From NCBI GenBank assembly GCA_018292915.2, contig JACVVK020000038.1:2493501-2557500 (forward strand): a DNA stretch of 64,000 nucleotides, given 5' to 3'. Position 1 is the first letter of the stretch. Every line of letters starts with the position of its first letter. A model generated the notes under the pieces. It made no database searches and had not been told where the DNA came from. It worked only from the letters and a program-made list of their open reading frames with translations. Below are positions 11,781-22,729 of this stretch, one piece after another. The position numbers were made by a program, and so were the translations under genes. This DNA comes from Batillaria attramentaria (lineage: Eukaryota > Mollusca > Gastropoda > Batillariidae).

Positions 11781-11850
11781 CAAAAGGAAATTTTCCGGTT
11801 TTTAAACTGGATAATAAAGATGTTTGAATTGAATTGAATTGAATTGAATA
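11781..11850 (+). mobile_element. Retroposon 3' end with (TTGAA)n tail
   Basis: CCAAAAGGAAATTTTCCGG and TTTTTAAACTGG, then ATAATAAAG and about five TTGAA units. The 35.8 kb copy has the same end with a different tail. Confidence 0.72.
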
Positions 11851-12250
11851 GATCTTCCAGATTTTATGTAAAAATTAATTCAGTCACAGAAGTCACAAAA
11901 GCAACAAGGAAATCACAAGATATGTAGAAGTATCATCTGTCAGACGAGCAGCGTGAGGCTGACGTCAAATGTTTGGTTCACAGACAAAATCTGCAAGTAT
12001 CGTCACTGCTTCCGACATTTCATCAGCCCTCTAGATCTTCCAGATTTCATGTGAAAAATAATTCAGTCGGAGAAGTCACAAAGCCAACAGGGAAATCACA
12101 AGACATGAACAAGCATCCTCAGACGATCTCAGTGCTAGAGGCTGACGTCAAAAGTTTACTTCACGGAATTGACGTCATCTCTCTCTCTCTCTCTGTATGA
12201 CGACCTGCCTGAGGCTGACGTCAAATGTTTAGTTCACGGAACTGACGTCT
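11850..12250. repeat. CRE-bearing tandem duplication, period about 183 bp
   Basis: Units start at 11850 and 12033 (AGATCTTCCAGATTT), and a partial third begins near 12210. Each carries GAGGCTGACGTCAAA. Confidence 0.82.
11960..12250. promoter_or_regulatory. Cluster of cAMP-response-element palindromes
   Basis: TGACGTCA occurs exactly at 11960, 12143, 12170 and 12216, and TGACGTCT at 12243. CREB/ATF binding is known for this motif; function here is unproven. Confidence 0.5.
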
Positions 12251-12271
12251 CTCTCTCTCTCTCTCTCTCTT

Positions 12272-12450
12272 GGGAGCCAGGGTGGCCGAATGGTAGAGCG
12301 TTGGACTTTCAATGCTTGGGCCGAGAGTTCGAATCCCGGCCGCTGGGGCCAAATATTTGTGCTGGCCTTTTTCTCGTTGCCCCGTCTTTGATATCACCCT
12401 TATGTGGGGGAAAAGGACGTTAAACTCCTAAACACCCACCCACCCACCCT
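12272..12450 (+). mobile_element. SINE-A copy 3
   Basis: Full length, lying between two CT tracts. The head has the TTTCAATGCT anticodon-loop variant and a small insertion near the B box. The tail is (ACCC)n. Confidence 0.88.
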
Positions 12451-12737
12451 CTCTCTCTGCCTCTCTCTCTCTCTCTCCCTTCTTCCCCCACCCCCAGTCA
12501 CGTGGCTAATCGGTCGAGGTCGTAGAGGATCTAGTGTCATCGGTAGAACTTGGAGAGGGGAGAACCGGCAACAATAACAACAAAACAGACAAAATAAAAT
12601 GAAGTTTGGAGAAACAACTTTGTAGGACGGGGCCGTTCCTCCTTGTTTCAGTTTTGCAGTAGTCTGAATGGTGCCACCTCCAAAGCAGCTAAAAGCGATT
12701 TTTTTTATTTTTTTTTAGCCCAGACAAGTCGGGAAAT

Positions 12738-12960
12738 GGGCCTTTAACTCTCAAGATTCTGAGCCCTACCACCCCCTGTCCACTATATAAGATTTGTTAA
12801 AAAGAACAAGCCACTGCACACCAGTAGGCGCCATTTCAAGTCACTATCACACAAGGCGTGGGCCTTCCCCGCTAGGCCCCCTGACCACTGCAGATTGCAT
12901 AATAGTGACTTGAAGTGGCTTCTAAACTTTCGATTTTTACATGAGCCTTTAAGAGTTAAA
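12738..12960 (-). mobile_element. Foldback MITE-P copy 2
   Basis: Same inverted core, with mismatches (TTCAAGTCACTATCAC / GTGACTTGAAGTGG), ending TTAAGAGTTAAAG. Confidence 0.8.
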
Positions 12961-13566
12961 GCATAGGGCCTTTAAATAAACAACAAACGCGCGTAAATAT
13001 ACTTCCGCAACTAAATACCGAGGGCATATCCCTTGTATTATTTTTTCATTTCCGACATCATGTCAGTTTGAAAGCAGAACGTGAAGGGCAAATGTAAAGA
13101 CAACAATAATACGAAACACGCCTTCCGGCGTTCGCCTTCATGTCGTTCGCAGCACAGATCACTTTCTGTTGATATTTCCGAGTGATGCAGGAAACATTTA
13201 ACGCTTATGATCGATCTTGTGTTTCACTAGATGGTGTTCACACGAAACTGTCACAATACAGAAGGCTGTTAAGTCAACCTGTTTCTAAAAAGAAACGGAT
13301 GCTGAGAAAGATTGAAAGCATCCGAAAGGCTCCTTTGCTTCGCTTTTGAAGCCGTTACGATGAAATACAGACAAGCGATCATAAACATGCAAATTGTACA
13401 GCCTGGTTTTAAATAGTGTTCACAAGCAGACATTTGAGAATAAATGAATGAGTAAATCAACAACAAATTAATGGAAGAATAAATAAATCAACAGTTTAAA
13501 CGGCCCTGAAAACACTGGCTTTATGCTCCTAATAATACGCCCCCAAACACCACCTCACTGGTTCAG
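12961..13566. other. No gene seen
   Basis: AT-rich, no repeat family or coding frame recognised. Confidence 0.5.
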
Positions 13567-13744
13567 GGGAAGCCGGGATAGCCGAATGGTAGAGCGTTGG
13601 ACTTTCAATTCTCGTGTCGTGAGTTCGAATCCCGGATGAGGCCAAACATTTTGTGCCGGCCTTTTCTCGTTGCCCCGTCTTTGATATCACCCACACGTGG
13701 TGGAAAAGGACGTTAAACTCCCAAACATCCACCCCATCCACCAG
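13567..13744 (+). mobile_element. SINE-A copy 4
   Basis: Full length, of the variant with GGGATAGCCGAATGG in the A box and GCCGGCC in the body. Confidence 0.88.
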
Positions 13745-13848
13745 TCCAATGTCCATTCCGCTTCAAACGTTCTGACAATGATTGTTCCTTCGTAAAGCCG
13801 TATTACGTTTGAAATACGAACATGTTCACATCTTTGCATCGTAGTTAC

Positions 13849-14022
13849 GGGGAGCCGGGGTGGTTGCATGGTAGAGCGTTGGACTTCTAATGCTCGGGTC
13901 GTGAGTTCGATCCCGGCTGGGGCCAAATACATGTATTTGTGCTGGCTTTTTCATCGTTGCCCCGTCTTTGATATCACCCTATGTGGTGGAAAAGGACGTT
14001 AACCCCCCAAACACCCACCCCG
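13849..14022 (+). mobile_element. SINE-A copy 5
   Basis: Full length, with a 5-bp ACATG insertion before the TTTGTGCTGGC block. It starts only about 100 bp after copy 4, in the same orientation. Confidence 0.88.
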
Positions 14023-14117
14023 CATCGTAGTAAAGCGTTAGTCAAAATCGTTCACTTGTTGATAAACTGCCCCTTATTCAGTTTCATGCCCGACAGACTG
14101 AAGTCCGTTGGACATTC

Positions 14118-14590
14118 TCGGTGCTACTCAAATTTTAAAAATTAATGGAAACACTCGGTGCCACTAAATTGTAAAAATAGAAACACTCGAATGGAAACAC
14201 CCGGTGCCACTCAATCTTAACAAAGGAAATACTCGGTGCCATTCAATTTTAAAATGGACACACTCGGTGCCACTCAATTTTAAAAATGGAAACACTCGGT
14301 GCCACTCATTAAAACATGGAAACACTGCGTGCCACTTGATTTTAAAAATGGAAACACTTGGTGCAACCTGATTTTAAAGATGGAAACACTCGTTGCAAGT
14401 AATTTTGAAAATGGAAACACTCGGTGCCACTCAATTTAAAAGGGAAAATCGTCGCCACTCAATTTTTTAAATGGGAACACTCGGTATCACTCAATTTAAA
14501 AATGGAAACACTCGGTGCCGCTCAACTTTTAAAATGGAAACACTCGGTGCCACTGTTTGGAAACACTCTGTCCGGTCAGTGCTACTTTTG
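14118..14590. repeat. About 33-bp AT-rich minisatellite
   Basis: About 14-15 degenerate units with core GGAAACACTCGGTGCCACTC and an ATTTTAAAA linker. Some units are shortened (near 14180, 14450 and 14560). Confidence 0.9.
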
Positions 14591-14899
14591 AAGCGCACTA
14601 ACACCGGCAACAGATGCGTCCATTTTCACACTAGACCCCCGCGTTCCAGTTTTGGTCCAATCGGCGCGCGTTCTCCTTAAAAGTCGATACAAACAGCTCA
14701 ATTGACTGCAATTGGCGGCTCAGTGTTGCCGGCACGAGATTAAAGTCTTTCCGTCAACCAACAATTGTGTTAGGGGAACAAACTCTGCGAGGAAATGGCT
14801 TGCCAGGGTTCTAAGCGTCCAAGGTCAACGCTGTTTCAACCGGGTGGTTTGTTTTTTCGTCTTTCAGTGCGTGTGTGTGTGTGTTTGTCCGTTTGTCTG

Positions 14900-15381
14900 C
14901 AACCCTGTTCCGGGTCTGTCAATAACTCCATGCCCCTCCGACAACGGCCAAGTCGGACTAACCGAGACCGAACCGAGCTAAGTGATACCTAAGAAGGAAA
15001 AAAACAACAAAAATACTCGGTGACAAGGAAAGTGGACAGTTGCGAACAACTTTGAGGTCCCAGTGATATTTCACTGTGTGCACAGAAGCGGTGAAAACTG
15101 TCGCATTCACCAGCACAGCACATTCTCAGCTTGTTTCGAGTTTATTGCCTGCATGAGTTGTCTCCCTTGCCGCAACAAGCACGCATTTTTCGTGGCAGAG
15201 CACAAAGCTGTCACGAGAAATGCATGCATGCTGCGGGTCTGTGTGTGCACGGGGGACAACTCACCGAGTATTTTTGTTGTTTTCCTTCTTAGATATCACT
15301 TACCTCGGCTCGGTCTCGGTTAGCCCGACTCGACCGTCGTCGCAGGGGGGAGGAGTTATCGACGGACCGAGATCAGGGTTG
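14900..15381. mobile_element. MITE-G with about 115-bp terminal inverted repeats
   Basis: The left arm 14900-15013 and right arm about 15263-15381 are complementary, sharing CTAACCGAGACCGA and AACAACAAAAATACTCGGTG. The ends are CAACCCTG / CAGGGTTG. Flanks TTTGTCTG and TTTGCCTG give a possible 8-bp target duplication. Confidence 0.8.
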
Positions 15382-15390
15382 ATTTGCCTG

Positions 15391-15466
15391 TTGTGGCGAC
15401 AGGAAAGCCGCGCTGACAGGGCGTTGAACTTTCGATTTTCGGGTTCAAATCCAGGTTAGGAGCCAC
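15391..15466 (+). mobile_element. Degenerate tRNA-like head
   Basis: GGGCGTTGAACTTTCGATTTTCGGGTTCAAATCC resembles the anticodon arm and B box of the SINE heads. It lacks a recognisable body; it could be a decayed SINE or a tRNA relic. Confidence 0.4.
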
Positions 15467-15650
15467 ACGTTTCTTTTTTTTTATGGTGTTTCCATGGTAA
15501 CGGAAACAACATCGTTAAGACAGGCTGAATTTTGCACGTTCGAAGGCAATTTTTGGTGAGACAAACGCTCGTTCACTGCAGCTCTCTGTAACTGCCATTG
15601 ATACAGACACGTATGGTGCGCCAGAACGCATTTTCGGCCGGAAGTGATTG

Positions 15651-15686
<36 letters not shown>

Positions 15687-16569
15687 CTGTATTTGTGAAA
15701 GTTCGCAGTCAAGTGGCTTGAAACTTGAAGAATCCTAATGGATCAAGATTTTTGAAACGAGCCTCCGAGCGATTTGCGCTCCAGCTCCGCCATAACGCCG
15801 TTTTCCTTGAAAACAGAAGAAAACAAATCGTACTACCACCCTTCCTGGTAAGCTTAGATGGCTAACTTGCCCATGCTGTTCAACACCCCCCCCCCCCCCC
15901 AACCCCCCCCCAAAAAAAAAACAACAACAAAAAACGTTAATACGCATTATGCAAAGTAACCTTATTCAAAACAACCTCTTGAAAAGCACGCCTGACCGAA
16001 ATACCACGATCTCCTTGCCGACAACAAAAAAAAAAAAAAAAAATCACGTTCCTTCTTCTTAGCCCATTCTTTCCCTGTCTGCATTTTTCTGCTTCTTAAG
16101 GAAAGTGGTCCTTCATTCCTTCCTTGCTTCCTTCCTCGCCCGCCATGTTGTTTGCATACGGGCACTTTGCCCTCTCCGTCTCCGATCGCAGCAACTTCCT
16201 GCGAAGCTGTACCGAGGCTGAATCGAGGACTTACTCTCGAGAGGGATACCACGTGCCGTCTTCCCTTCCCCGACAAACGAAGTTTGAAAAAACTCAATTT
16301 CAAACCGTGTCCCAGGGTGCAAGCTTTTATGACGAAGCGACCGGTGGCCGTGAGCCTGATGTGCCCCAGCCTGTGGGACGGCACGAGTGAGTGTGTGTCC
16401 TGAAGGAATGGGACAGAGCCAATTTCACACAAATTACATTTTGCTTATTGGGCCCACTGCGTGACTGGACGATAAATTTGTGTCTGATGTTTTTTTTTCC
16501 CATCGTCTGTATGGAATGCTGCGTTTGGTGGGTCCTCCCCCCCTCCCCCCCCTCCTCCCTGCAGAGGAG
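15467..16569. other. No gene seen
   Basis: Contains a short (GT)n at 15651-15685, C and A runs at 15888-15920, and frames at 15962-16432 on both strands without recognisable domains. Confidence 0.45.
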
Positions 16570-16695
<126 letters not shown>

Positions 16696-16729
16696 TGTTC
16701 GATCATTTGGCTTTTTTGTTTATTTGTTT

Positions 16730-16813
16730 GTTCTTCAAAACGGCAAGTTTGAAAATTGGTTGCAAGACCAAAACTTCCACCGTTTTCAAATAAAGTTATT
16801 TCAATTTCAATTT

Positions 16814-16860
<47 letters not shown>
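16730..16860 (+). mobile_element. Retroposon 3' end: hairpin, AATAAA, (TTTCAA)n(CT)n
   Basis: AACGGCAAG ... CCACCGTT forms a short stem before CAAATAAAG. The tail is TTTCAA repeats followed by CT repeats. Confidence 0.68.
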
Positions 16861-16861
<1 letters not shown>

Positions 16862-16884
16862 GCAGACATGCACGCATTTTTGTG

Positions 16885-17045
16885 CTTGAACTCTTTAGAT
16901 CACTAGAAGCCAATGGAAGCCGCTATCACGCAGTATGTACCGGTGTCGCGCCTAGCGGAAAGGCCCACGCCTTCCGTAACAGTGACTTGAAGTGGCTCCT
17001 TCTGGTGTGCGGTGGCTTGTTCTTTCTAACGAATGTTATCATATA
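16885..17045 (+). mobile_element. Foldback MITE-P copy 3
   Basis: A diverged left arm (GAAGCCAATGGAAGCCGC) and a well-kept right arm (GTGACTTGAAGTGGCTCC). Confidence 0.75.
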
Positions 17046-17106
17046 ACGGGCGGGCGGGGGGGGGGGGGGGAGGAGGGGAGGAGGGCTCGAGTTGAGAACA
17101 ATTTAA

Positions 17107-17512
17107 TAATAATAATAATAATGAGTATTGTATAGGCGCTTTACCCAATTTCATGAATCGGTTCAAAGCGCCGCGAACTGAAACCAACACGCACGCTCAC
17201 GTGAATCACACACGTTCTCTCACACACTGGACATAAACACATTACAATCACGTGGTGCGGAAGGTCGGCTCAGCTATTTAAATATCGCAATTTAGAACTG
17301 CGTTTATTTTTCTAATTTGGTGGGCTGAACATTTCCAAAGCAGAGGGGGAGGAAGCCGGAGTACCCGGAGAGAACCCCCGACGATCGGCCCGAATGAACG
17401 GTGCCACATACGAGAAGGAAAAATTCTTTGCCCCGAGTGGGACTCGAACCCTCCACCTCTCGCATTGGTGACAAGTCTCTTAACCACCAGACCACCGACC
17501 TCCCCGCCCCCT
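17107..17512 (-). mobile_element. SINE-B copy 2
   Basis: Full length, with (AAT)n on the left and the head ending in the TTAACCACCAGACCACC block on the right. Confidence 0.9.
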
Positions 17513-17591
17513 GAGATATCATCCCCCCCCCCCCCCCAAAAAAAAAAAAATAAATAAATAAAAAAATATCACTTTTCAGCTGAGTGAAGTT

Positions 17592-17616
17592 TGACGTCAT
17601 CAGAACTGTGACGTCA
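17592..17616. promoter_or_regulatory. Pair of CRE palindromes
   Basis: TGACGTCA at 17592-17599 and 17609-17616, 17 bp centre to centre. Confidence 0.4.
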
Positions 17617-18006
17617 AAAACACCAATAGACAACAACAACCGTAATGGAACCCCTTATCAGCCATAACTGATCAAAAGCAAAAACTCACCCAATTACCGA
17701 GAATGACGCAATCAATAACCACTCAAATCAAGGTTGAAATTGTGTGTCTCAAGAGGGACGGCCAAAGTGCCTGTGTTCATTAGTGATGTTAGATTGAACT
17801 GCCAGCCCAAGTGGATAAGCCATCCAACCCTTTTGTATTTCATGTTTCTCAAGAGAGTCGTCAAGTTCTTGCCTCCATGATAATTGAACATCTCCATGTA
17901 ATCACTACACAAGGGGGGGGGGGGGGGGGATGGCAACAGACAATGAGATTTCTACATGGTCACAGGGTAGGCTGGACCTCAGACCCCCTGAGTCGGATTC
18001 CTACAT

Positions 18007-18640
18007 TCACAAAGGCATTCCCGTTCCGGGGGCCTAACGCTACTCTTGGCCCCCGCGACGACGCCAACTTGGGCTAACCGAAACCGGGCTTAGCTTTGTA
18101 ATGCCTAAGAAGGAAAAAATCAAACTGCTCGGTGACAAAGAAAGTGGACAGTTGCGAACAACTTTGAAGTCCCCGTGTTATTTCACAGTGTGCACAGAAG
18201 CGGTGAAAACTGTCGCATTCACCAGCACCAGTACATTCTCGGCCTGTTTCGAGATTATTACCTGCATGAGTAATCTCCCTTGCCGCAACAAACACGCATT
18301 TTTCGAGGCGGAGCACAAAGCTGCCACGAAAAAAGATTGATTGCTGCGGGTCTATGCATGCAAGGGGAACTACTCATGCGGGTAAAAATCTCGAAAAAGG
18401 CCGAGAATGTACTGGTGCTGGTGAATGCGACAGTTTTCACCGCTTCTGTGCACACTGTGAAATAACACGGGGACCTCAAAGCTGTTCGCAGATGTCCACT
18501 TTCTTTGTCACCGAGTAGTTTGATTTTTTTCCTTCTTAGGCATTACTAAACTCAGCCCGGTTTCGGTTAGCCCGAGTTGGCGTCGTCAAGGGGGCAAAGA
18601 GTAGCGTTAGGCCCCGGAACGGGAATGTCACAAAGGCTGT
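18007..18640. mobile_element. MITE-G palindrome (head-to-head halves)
   Basis: Left arm 18007-18282 and right arm 18361-18640 are inverted copies of the same MITE-G half. The loop is only 78 bp. Matching landmarks are the CCAGCACCAGTACATTCTCG block and the GTTCCGG...GCCTAACGC block at the outer edges. Confidence 0.85.
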
Positions 18641-19413
18641 TTGGAGCATCGTGGGGCGGCGGAGATTTTGACTGTGTGTCGGTTGGGTGGCAGCTTGGGT
18701 TGAAATCAAAGGTGTGACCACAATAAGATCCTACCGTGACACTGCAACCGCTAGAAATCCCGAACGAAGTCGCTGTACGTTTTCCGTGTCGCCCGACAGG
18801 TCCGTAAAAAATGAAATTATAGGTGTGGGAAATCCTAGACAACGAAAGGGGACTGTACTGTTTACTGACGGCGGTTGGTACAAATTTTCACCGCAAGATC
18901 TTAAATCAACGCTTGAAGCACTCATCTACCCGCGCGTAAACAACTTTTCAACATGTATTCCTTGTCCGGTTCTTCTTCGTTTCAGGTTTGCTTTGTTGCT
19001 CCCTGCTGCACGAACTTGAATGCGTCACGAACAGAAGATTTCCAACCGTGTTTTCCTAATGCTGTGCTACAAACTCTGTTCTCTATTCTATTCTATAGAG
19101 CTTGAAGTATACGAACCAGGCTGGACTCAGCCCCGTTGCAGGCCAACTTCTGTTTACCGCCATACAATTTGTTCATCCTGCATGTAGTTGCGGTCAGTGG
19201 TAAAATGTATGTGGGGCTCATAGATTTTCCATTATTTTATGTGTGTATCAGTATGAAATCGCCGTATTTCCACGATTTTTTTTTTTTTTTTTTTTTTTTG
19301 TTTCGAAGGTAACAGTTACAATAGTTACGTCCGCATTCAAAACACAATAGACACATTTACTTCCTAAACGGCTAAATCGATGAACTGATGTTCGATTAAA
19401 AAAAAAAAATATA

Positions 19414-19415
<2 letters not shown>
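18641..19415. other. No confident gene
   Basis: A plus-strand frame at about 18690-19018 stays open for 110 codons. I recognise no domain and see no convincing splice sites. T runs at 19278-19299. Confidence 0.4.
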
Positions 19416-19479
<64 letters not shown>

Positions 19480-19503
19480 GCACGCACGCACGCACGCACG
19501 CAC
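19416..19503. repeat. (CA)n(CGCA)n
   Basis: A CA run ending in seven CGCA units. Confidence 0.93.
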
Positions 19504-20356
19504 ACTGATCATGCAGCGGTATTTCCCCATTCTCTGAGAATGTAAGCCGCTCGATCCCCACATCAATCATTCTTCTAAACTCTGACTTTGTATCGGCCGT
19601 TTTATGTTCAACGGGTTCAACTTCGGAAACAAAACAGGCTTACATTTATGACAGCGTGAGTATTAAACTTAACCCCACTCAACGAAAGGGGAAGCAAAAG
19701 CAAGAGCTAAAACATTAACCACTCTCCTGAGTATATTCAAGCAGCAAAAGGGTTAATCCTGTGGAATCCAAGTTCACCCTCTCATCTAAATCAGTTCTCA
19801 ACAGGGAGTGCTTCGAGTATTAGTTAAATGCTCCACTAGAGAAACTGGCGCGGTTTAATCCAGTTGCGTTTAAAGATCTGGTGCGCATATAATTATAGCC
19901 CCCGCAATTTTTTGGAAACTGCTTCTTCCCCCCCCCCCTCCACCCCCCTCCGGTCTTTCAAACCTATCCAAGAGAAGACCCCGCGGCGCCTGATCCCCGA
20001 TGGCGCAATTCAGTTTGGACGGTTTCCTAAGCTATGATCTCTGACAAGTTAACGACCCTTGCCGACCGAATAGGTCACTCCACTGTCCAAGCTAACATTC
20101 GCCATGAGTCGCGGGGCCCTCTCTGGGATACAGCTGAAAAATTAAGGGATGGCGGGGGCGGGGGGGGGGGAGGAGGACTTAAAAAAAAAAAAACCCCATT
20201 TCGGAGCCACATTTGCGTACCAGACCTTTAATTGTTTAGAGTTGGTTAAAGGTGCTTTTTAACAAACAAACAAAAAACTTTCAGCCGAACTGAAATCTGA
20301 AATGAGTTTGAAATTTAGCAATGGTCTCAACAAAACCATGCTTATTACGCTGTCAA
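19504..20356. other. No gene seen
   Basis: Nothing recognisable; G and A runs at 20152-20193. Confidence 0.5.
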
Positions 20357-20530
20357 GGGTGGGTGGGTGGGTGTTTGGGGGTTTAACGTCCTTTTCCACC
20401 ACATAGGGTGATATCAAAGACGGGGCAACGATGAAAAAGCCAGCACAAATATTTGGCCCCAGCCGGGATCGAACTCACGACCCGAGCATTAGAAGTTCAA
20501 CGCTCTACCATTCGACCACCCCGGCTCCCC
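20357..20530 (-). mobile_element. SINE-A copy 6
   Basis: Full length, flanked by TTACGCTGTCAA on the left and TTATGCTGCCAA on the right (10 of 12 identical), a probable aged target duplication. Confidence 0.9.
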
Positions 20531-20990
20531 TTATGCTGCCAAAAGCTCTGCATAGCCCGTACAGTAATTGTACGTTTCAACGGGAGACCTACGGAGCAGA
20601 AGTAAAAACAGCAACGCGAGACGGTCTTGGGTTCGAGTCCAGGCTTGGTAAACTCCAATTTCTCGAACTTCAGAAAACCACGACAAGCCAGTAACACTTG
20701 CTGAAGATCAGCTGACGATACAGTAATGGCTAGAGCATCTGGAAATGAATGCATCAACGCGGGTAAACCCACCCACAACCTCAGACAAGACAAGACACAC
20801 AAAAAAGACACAAGACACGGGCCAGGTGAAGTCTGTATCTTCCTCCAACACACGCACACCTGTCGACACGGCCGGGTGCACTGCGGGCAGGCCGAGAGTG
20901 GAGCTGTGGTGTGTAGTGCTGGAATGAATTCCAGTTTCAAAATATCACGGTGTGCAGTATAAGAGATAGAGAGACAGACAGACAGACAGA

Positions 20991-21148
20991 GGGTGGGTGT
21001 TTGGGGTTTAACGTCCTTTTCCACCACATACGGTTGATATCAAAGACGGGGCAACGATGAAACAGCCAGCACAAATATTTGGCCCCAGCCGGGATACGAA
21101 CTCACGACCCGAGTCCAACGCTCTACCATTCGGCCACCCGGGCTCCCC
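20991..21148 (-). mobile_element. SINE-A copy 7
   Basis: Nearly full length. About ten bases of the anticodon arm, between the B box and the GTCCAACGCTC block, are deleted. It sits between CAGA and GA microsatellites. Confidence 0.87.
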
Positions 21149-21229
21149 AAGAGAAACAGAGAGAGAGAGAGAGAGAGAGAGCTACTTTGATATGTTGCCG
21201 GTGATGGTAAAAGTGGTGTTGCCATTTTT

Positions 21230-21282
21230 GGTGGTGGTGGTGGTGGTGGTGGTGGTGGTGGTGGTGGTGGTGGTGGTGGTGA
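21230..21282. repeat. (GTG)n
   Basis: About 17 trinucleotide units; a separate (AAC)n lies at 21470-21503. Confidence 0.92.
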
Positions 21283-21410
21283 TTTGCTATTGTTGCAATT
21301 GTTGCTGTTGTTGATGTTGTTAAAATAAATCTGATAATCCAAATATGGAATACTCTGCGACTACACGGCTTCTTTAAAGTTCTTTGAAACGATATTTCAA
21401 TGGAGTCGTG

Positions 21411-21446
21411 GGTTTGGGGAGGTTCAACGTCCTTTTCCACCACACA
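21411..21446 (-). mobile_element. SINE-A 3' fragment
   Basis: The block GGTTCAACGTCCTTTTCCACC only; the rest is absent. Confidence 0.55.
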
Positions 21447-21472
21447 TGGATCGACAGTTCGAAGCCAACGCC

Positions 21473-21504
<32 letters not shown>

Positions 21505-21885
21505 AAATGCCCAAAGGTAACAAACAAAATCAAAGAAAGAAAACGAAAAAGACAAAGTAGGCATTAAGCACCGACAAAAAACGAGAGGTGGGGGGGGGGG
21601 GATTGTTTTGAAATCGTGGGTTACTTCTGGACTACACACGACAGACCTACTGTTCCGTTTTCCTCAGATCAACGGTGCGTGCCGGTACCATGAATAAAAC
21701 AAAGGGCGGCCGCCGTATCAGTGGTGAGGGTAATTAGACCGTTACCTAAACCCGCCGCACTATACCGTCACCAGCCAATCGAAGACAGTCTCAAGCCAGT
21801 GTATGTAATTATGATCGCCATGGTACTTCCCTGTTGATGTGTCGGGCGGGTTGAAAATGTAGGACATTTTTTTAGCGGGAGAGGG

Positions 21886-21942
21886 TTGGCGGGCGTTTTC
21901 AGAGGGATTAACGTCCTTTTCCACCACATATGGGTGATAGCG
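21886..21942 (-). mobile_element. SINE-A 3' fragment
   Basis: The 3' end runs to GGGTGATA and then stops, a 5'-truncated insertion. Confidence 0.6.
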
Positions 21943-22238
21943 TTGTGTTTGGTCTTTGTTTTAATTCCTTTGTGCGTTGTCTCTGCTGGTCTTTATCATC
22001 TTTATAGTACACATTAAACCTTTACATTTTTAAATGTAGAAGCCACAAAAACACGCCGGAAAGCGGTCGCGGCGGCCCAGTGAAATAACCTTTTATCTGG
22101 CAAGCAGCCTTAAGCCGGCTCTTAACTGGACACTGCGGAGCGCCACGGTGCTGTCCACAGTTGTGACACAGTTGTGATTTGGGGGGTTTCCGCCGCTGTG
22201 GCGTCATCACAGCAACCTGGATCTCAAATAGCCACAAC

Positions 22239-22602
22239 GACCCATTGTGCAGAACAGTTTGTAACACTAGACGTCAGTAACGCTGTAATAGCTCCGTTGC
22301 TCTGGATAAGATACGGAACTTCACCCATCGCTGTTCATAGATATAGATATTGTCAAACAGGAGCTGATGACTTGTCATGCCCTCTCTGTCATGCCGCTTA
22401 TTTTGAGGATGAGATACACTTTCTACTGGTTTGTCCTTTTTATAAGGAAATACGGTCACGTTACATTCCAAGTAAGTATTGGAACAACCCTACAGCATTT
22501 AAAGTAACACTATTAATGTCTAGCAGGAATTCTACGACGTTGAGAAATCTGGCTCTGTATGTACTTCATGCTCTCCGTATGAGGGAAATTCCATTTAGTT
22601 AG
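22239..22602 (+). pseudogene. LINE ORF2 C-terminal fragment (reverse transcriptase tail with CCHC motif)
   Basis: About 120 codons are in frame up to TAG at 22600. The segment HRYRYC...CPLC...EDEIHFLLVCPFY is the cysteine-histidine knuckle (C-x2-C-x9-H-x4-C) found after the reverse transcriptase domain in many animal LINEs. It is followed by IRSRYI and the usual helical tail ending RMREIPFS. The endonuclease and polymerase domains are absent because the insertion is 5' truncated, so it cannot be autonomous. The apparent frame upstream of 22239 belongs to repeat K, not to the element. The clade was not determined. Confidence 0.8.
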
Positions 22603-22729
22603 TTAACCTTGCCAATGTATTTGTGATTAAGTCCGTATTATGTTATGATCATTTTGAACTTACAGGTAAAGCTCAGCCCATTGATGTAGGCCATTGGTCA
22701 TTCAATAAACTTGACTTGACTTGACTTGA
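22239..22729 (+). mobile_element. 5'-truncated LINE (non-LTR retrotransposon) with 13-bp target duplication
   Basis: The insertion is bounded by perfect copies of AAATAGCCACAAC at 22226-22238 and 22730-22742. It carries the C-terminal end of ORF2, a 3' UTR, AATAAA near 22703 and a (CTTGA)n tail running into the right-hand duplication. Truncation at the 5' end plus a tandem-repeat tail is typical of target-primed reverse transcription. It splits repeat K. Confidence 0.85.

Noticed and set aside
12272..12350. SINE-A heads as functional tRNA genes
   Set aside because: A and B boxes are present, but the acceptor stem does not pair as in a tRNA, no terminator follows, and every copy continues into the same non-tRNA body.
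14118..14590. CRISPR-like array (regular repeats near 14.1-14.6 kb)
   Set aside because: Units are contiguous and degenerate with AT-rich linkers that are similar to each other, not unique spacers; the context is eukaryotic.
18687..19019. Open frame of about 110 codons with GTVLFTDGGWYKFSPQDL
   Set aside because: Not recognised, no splice or promoter context, and it begins inside the flank of MITE-G; kept only as an unassigned stretch.
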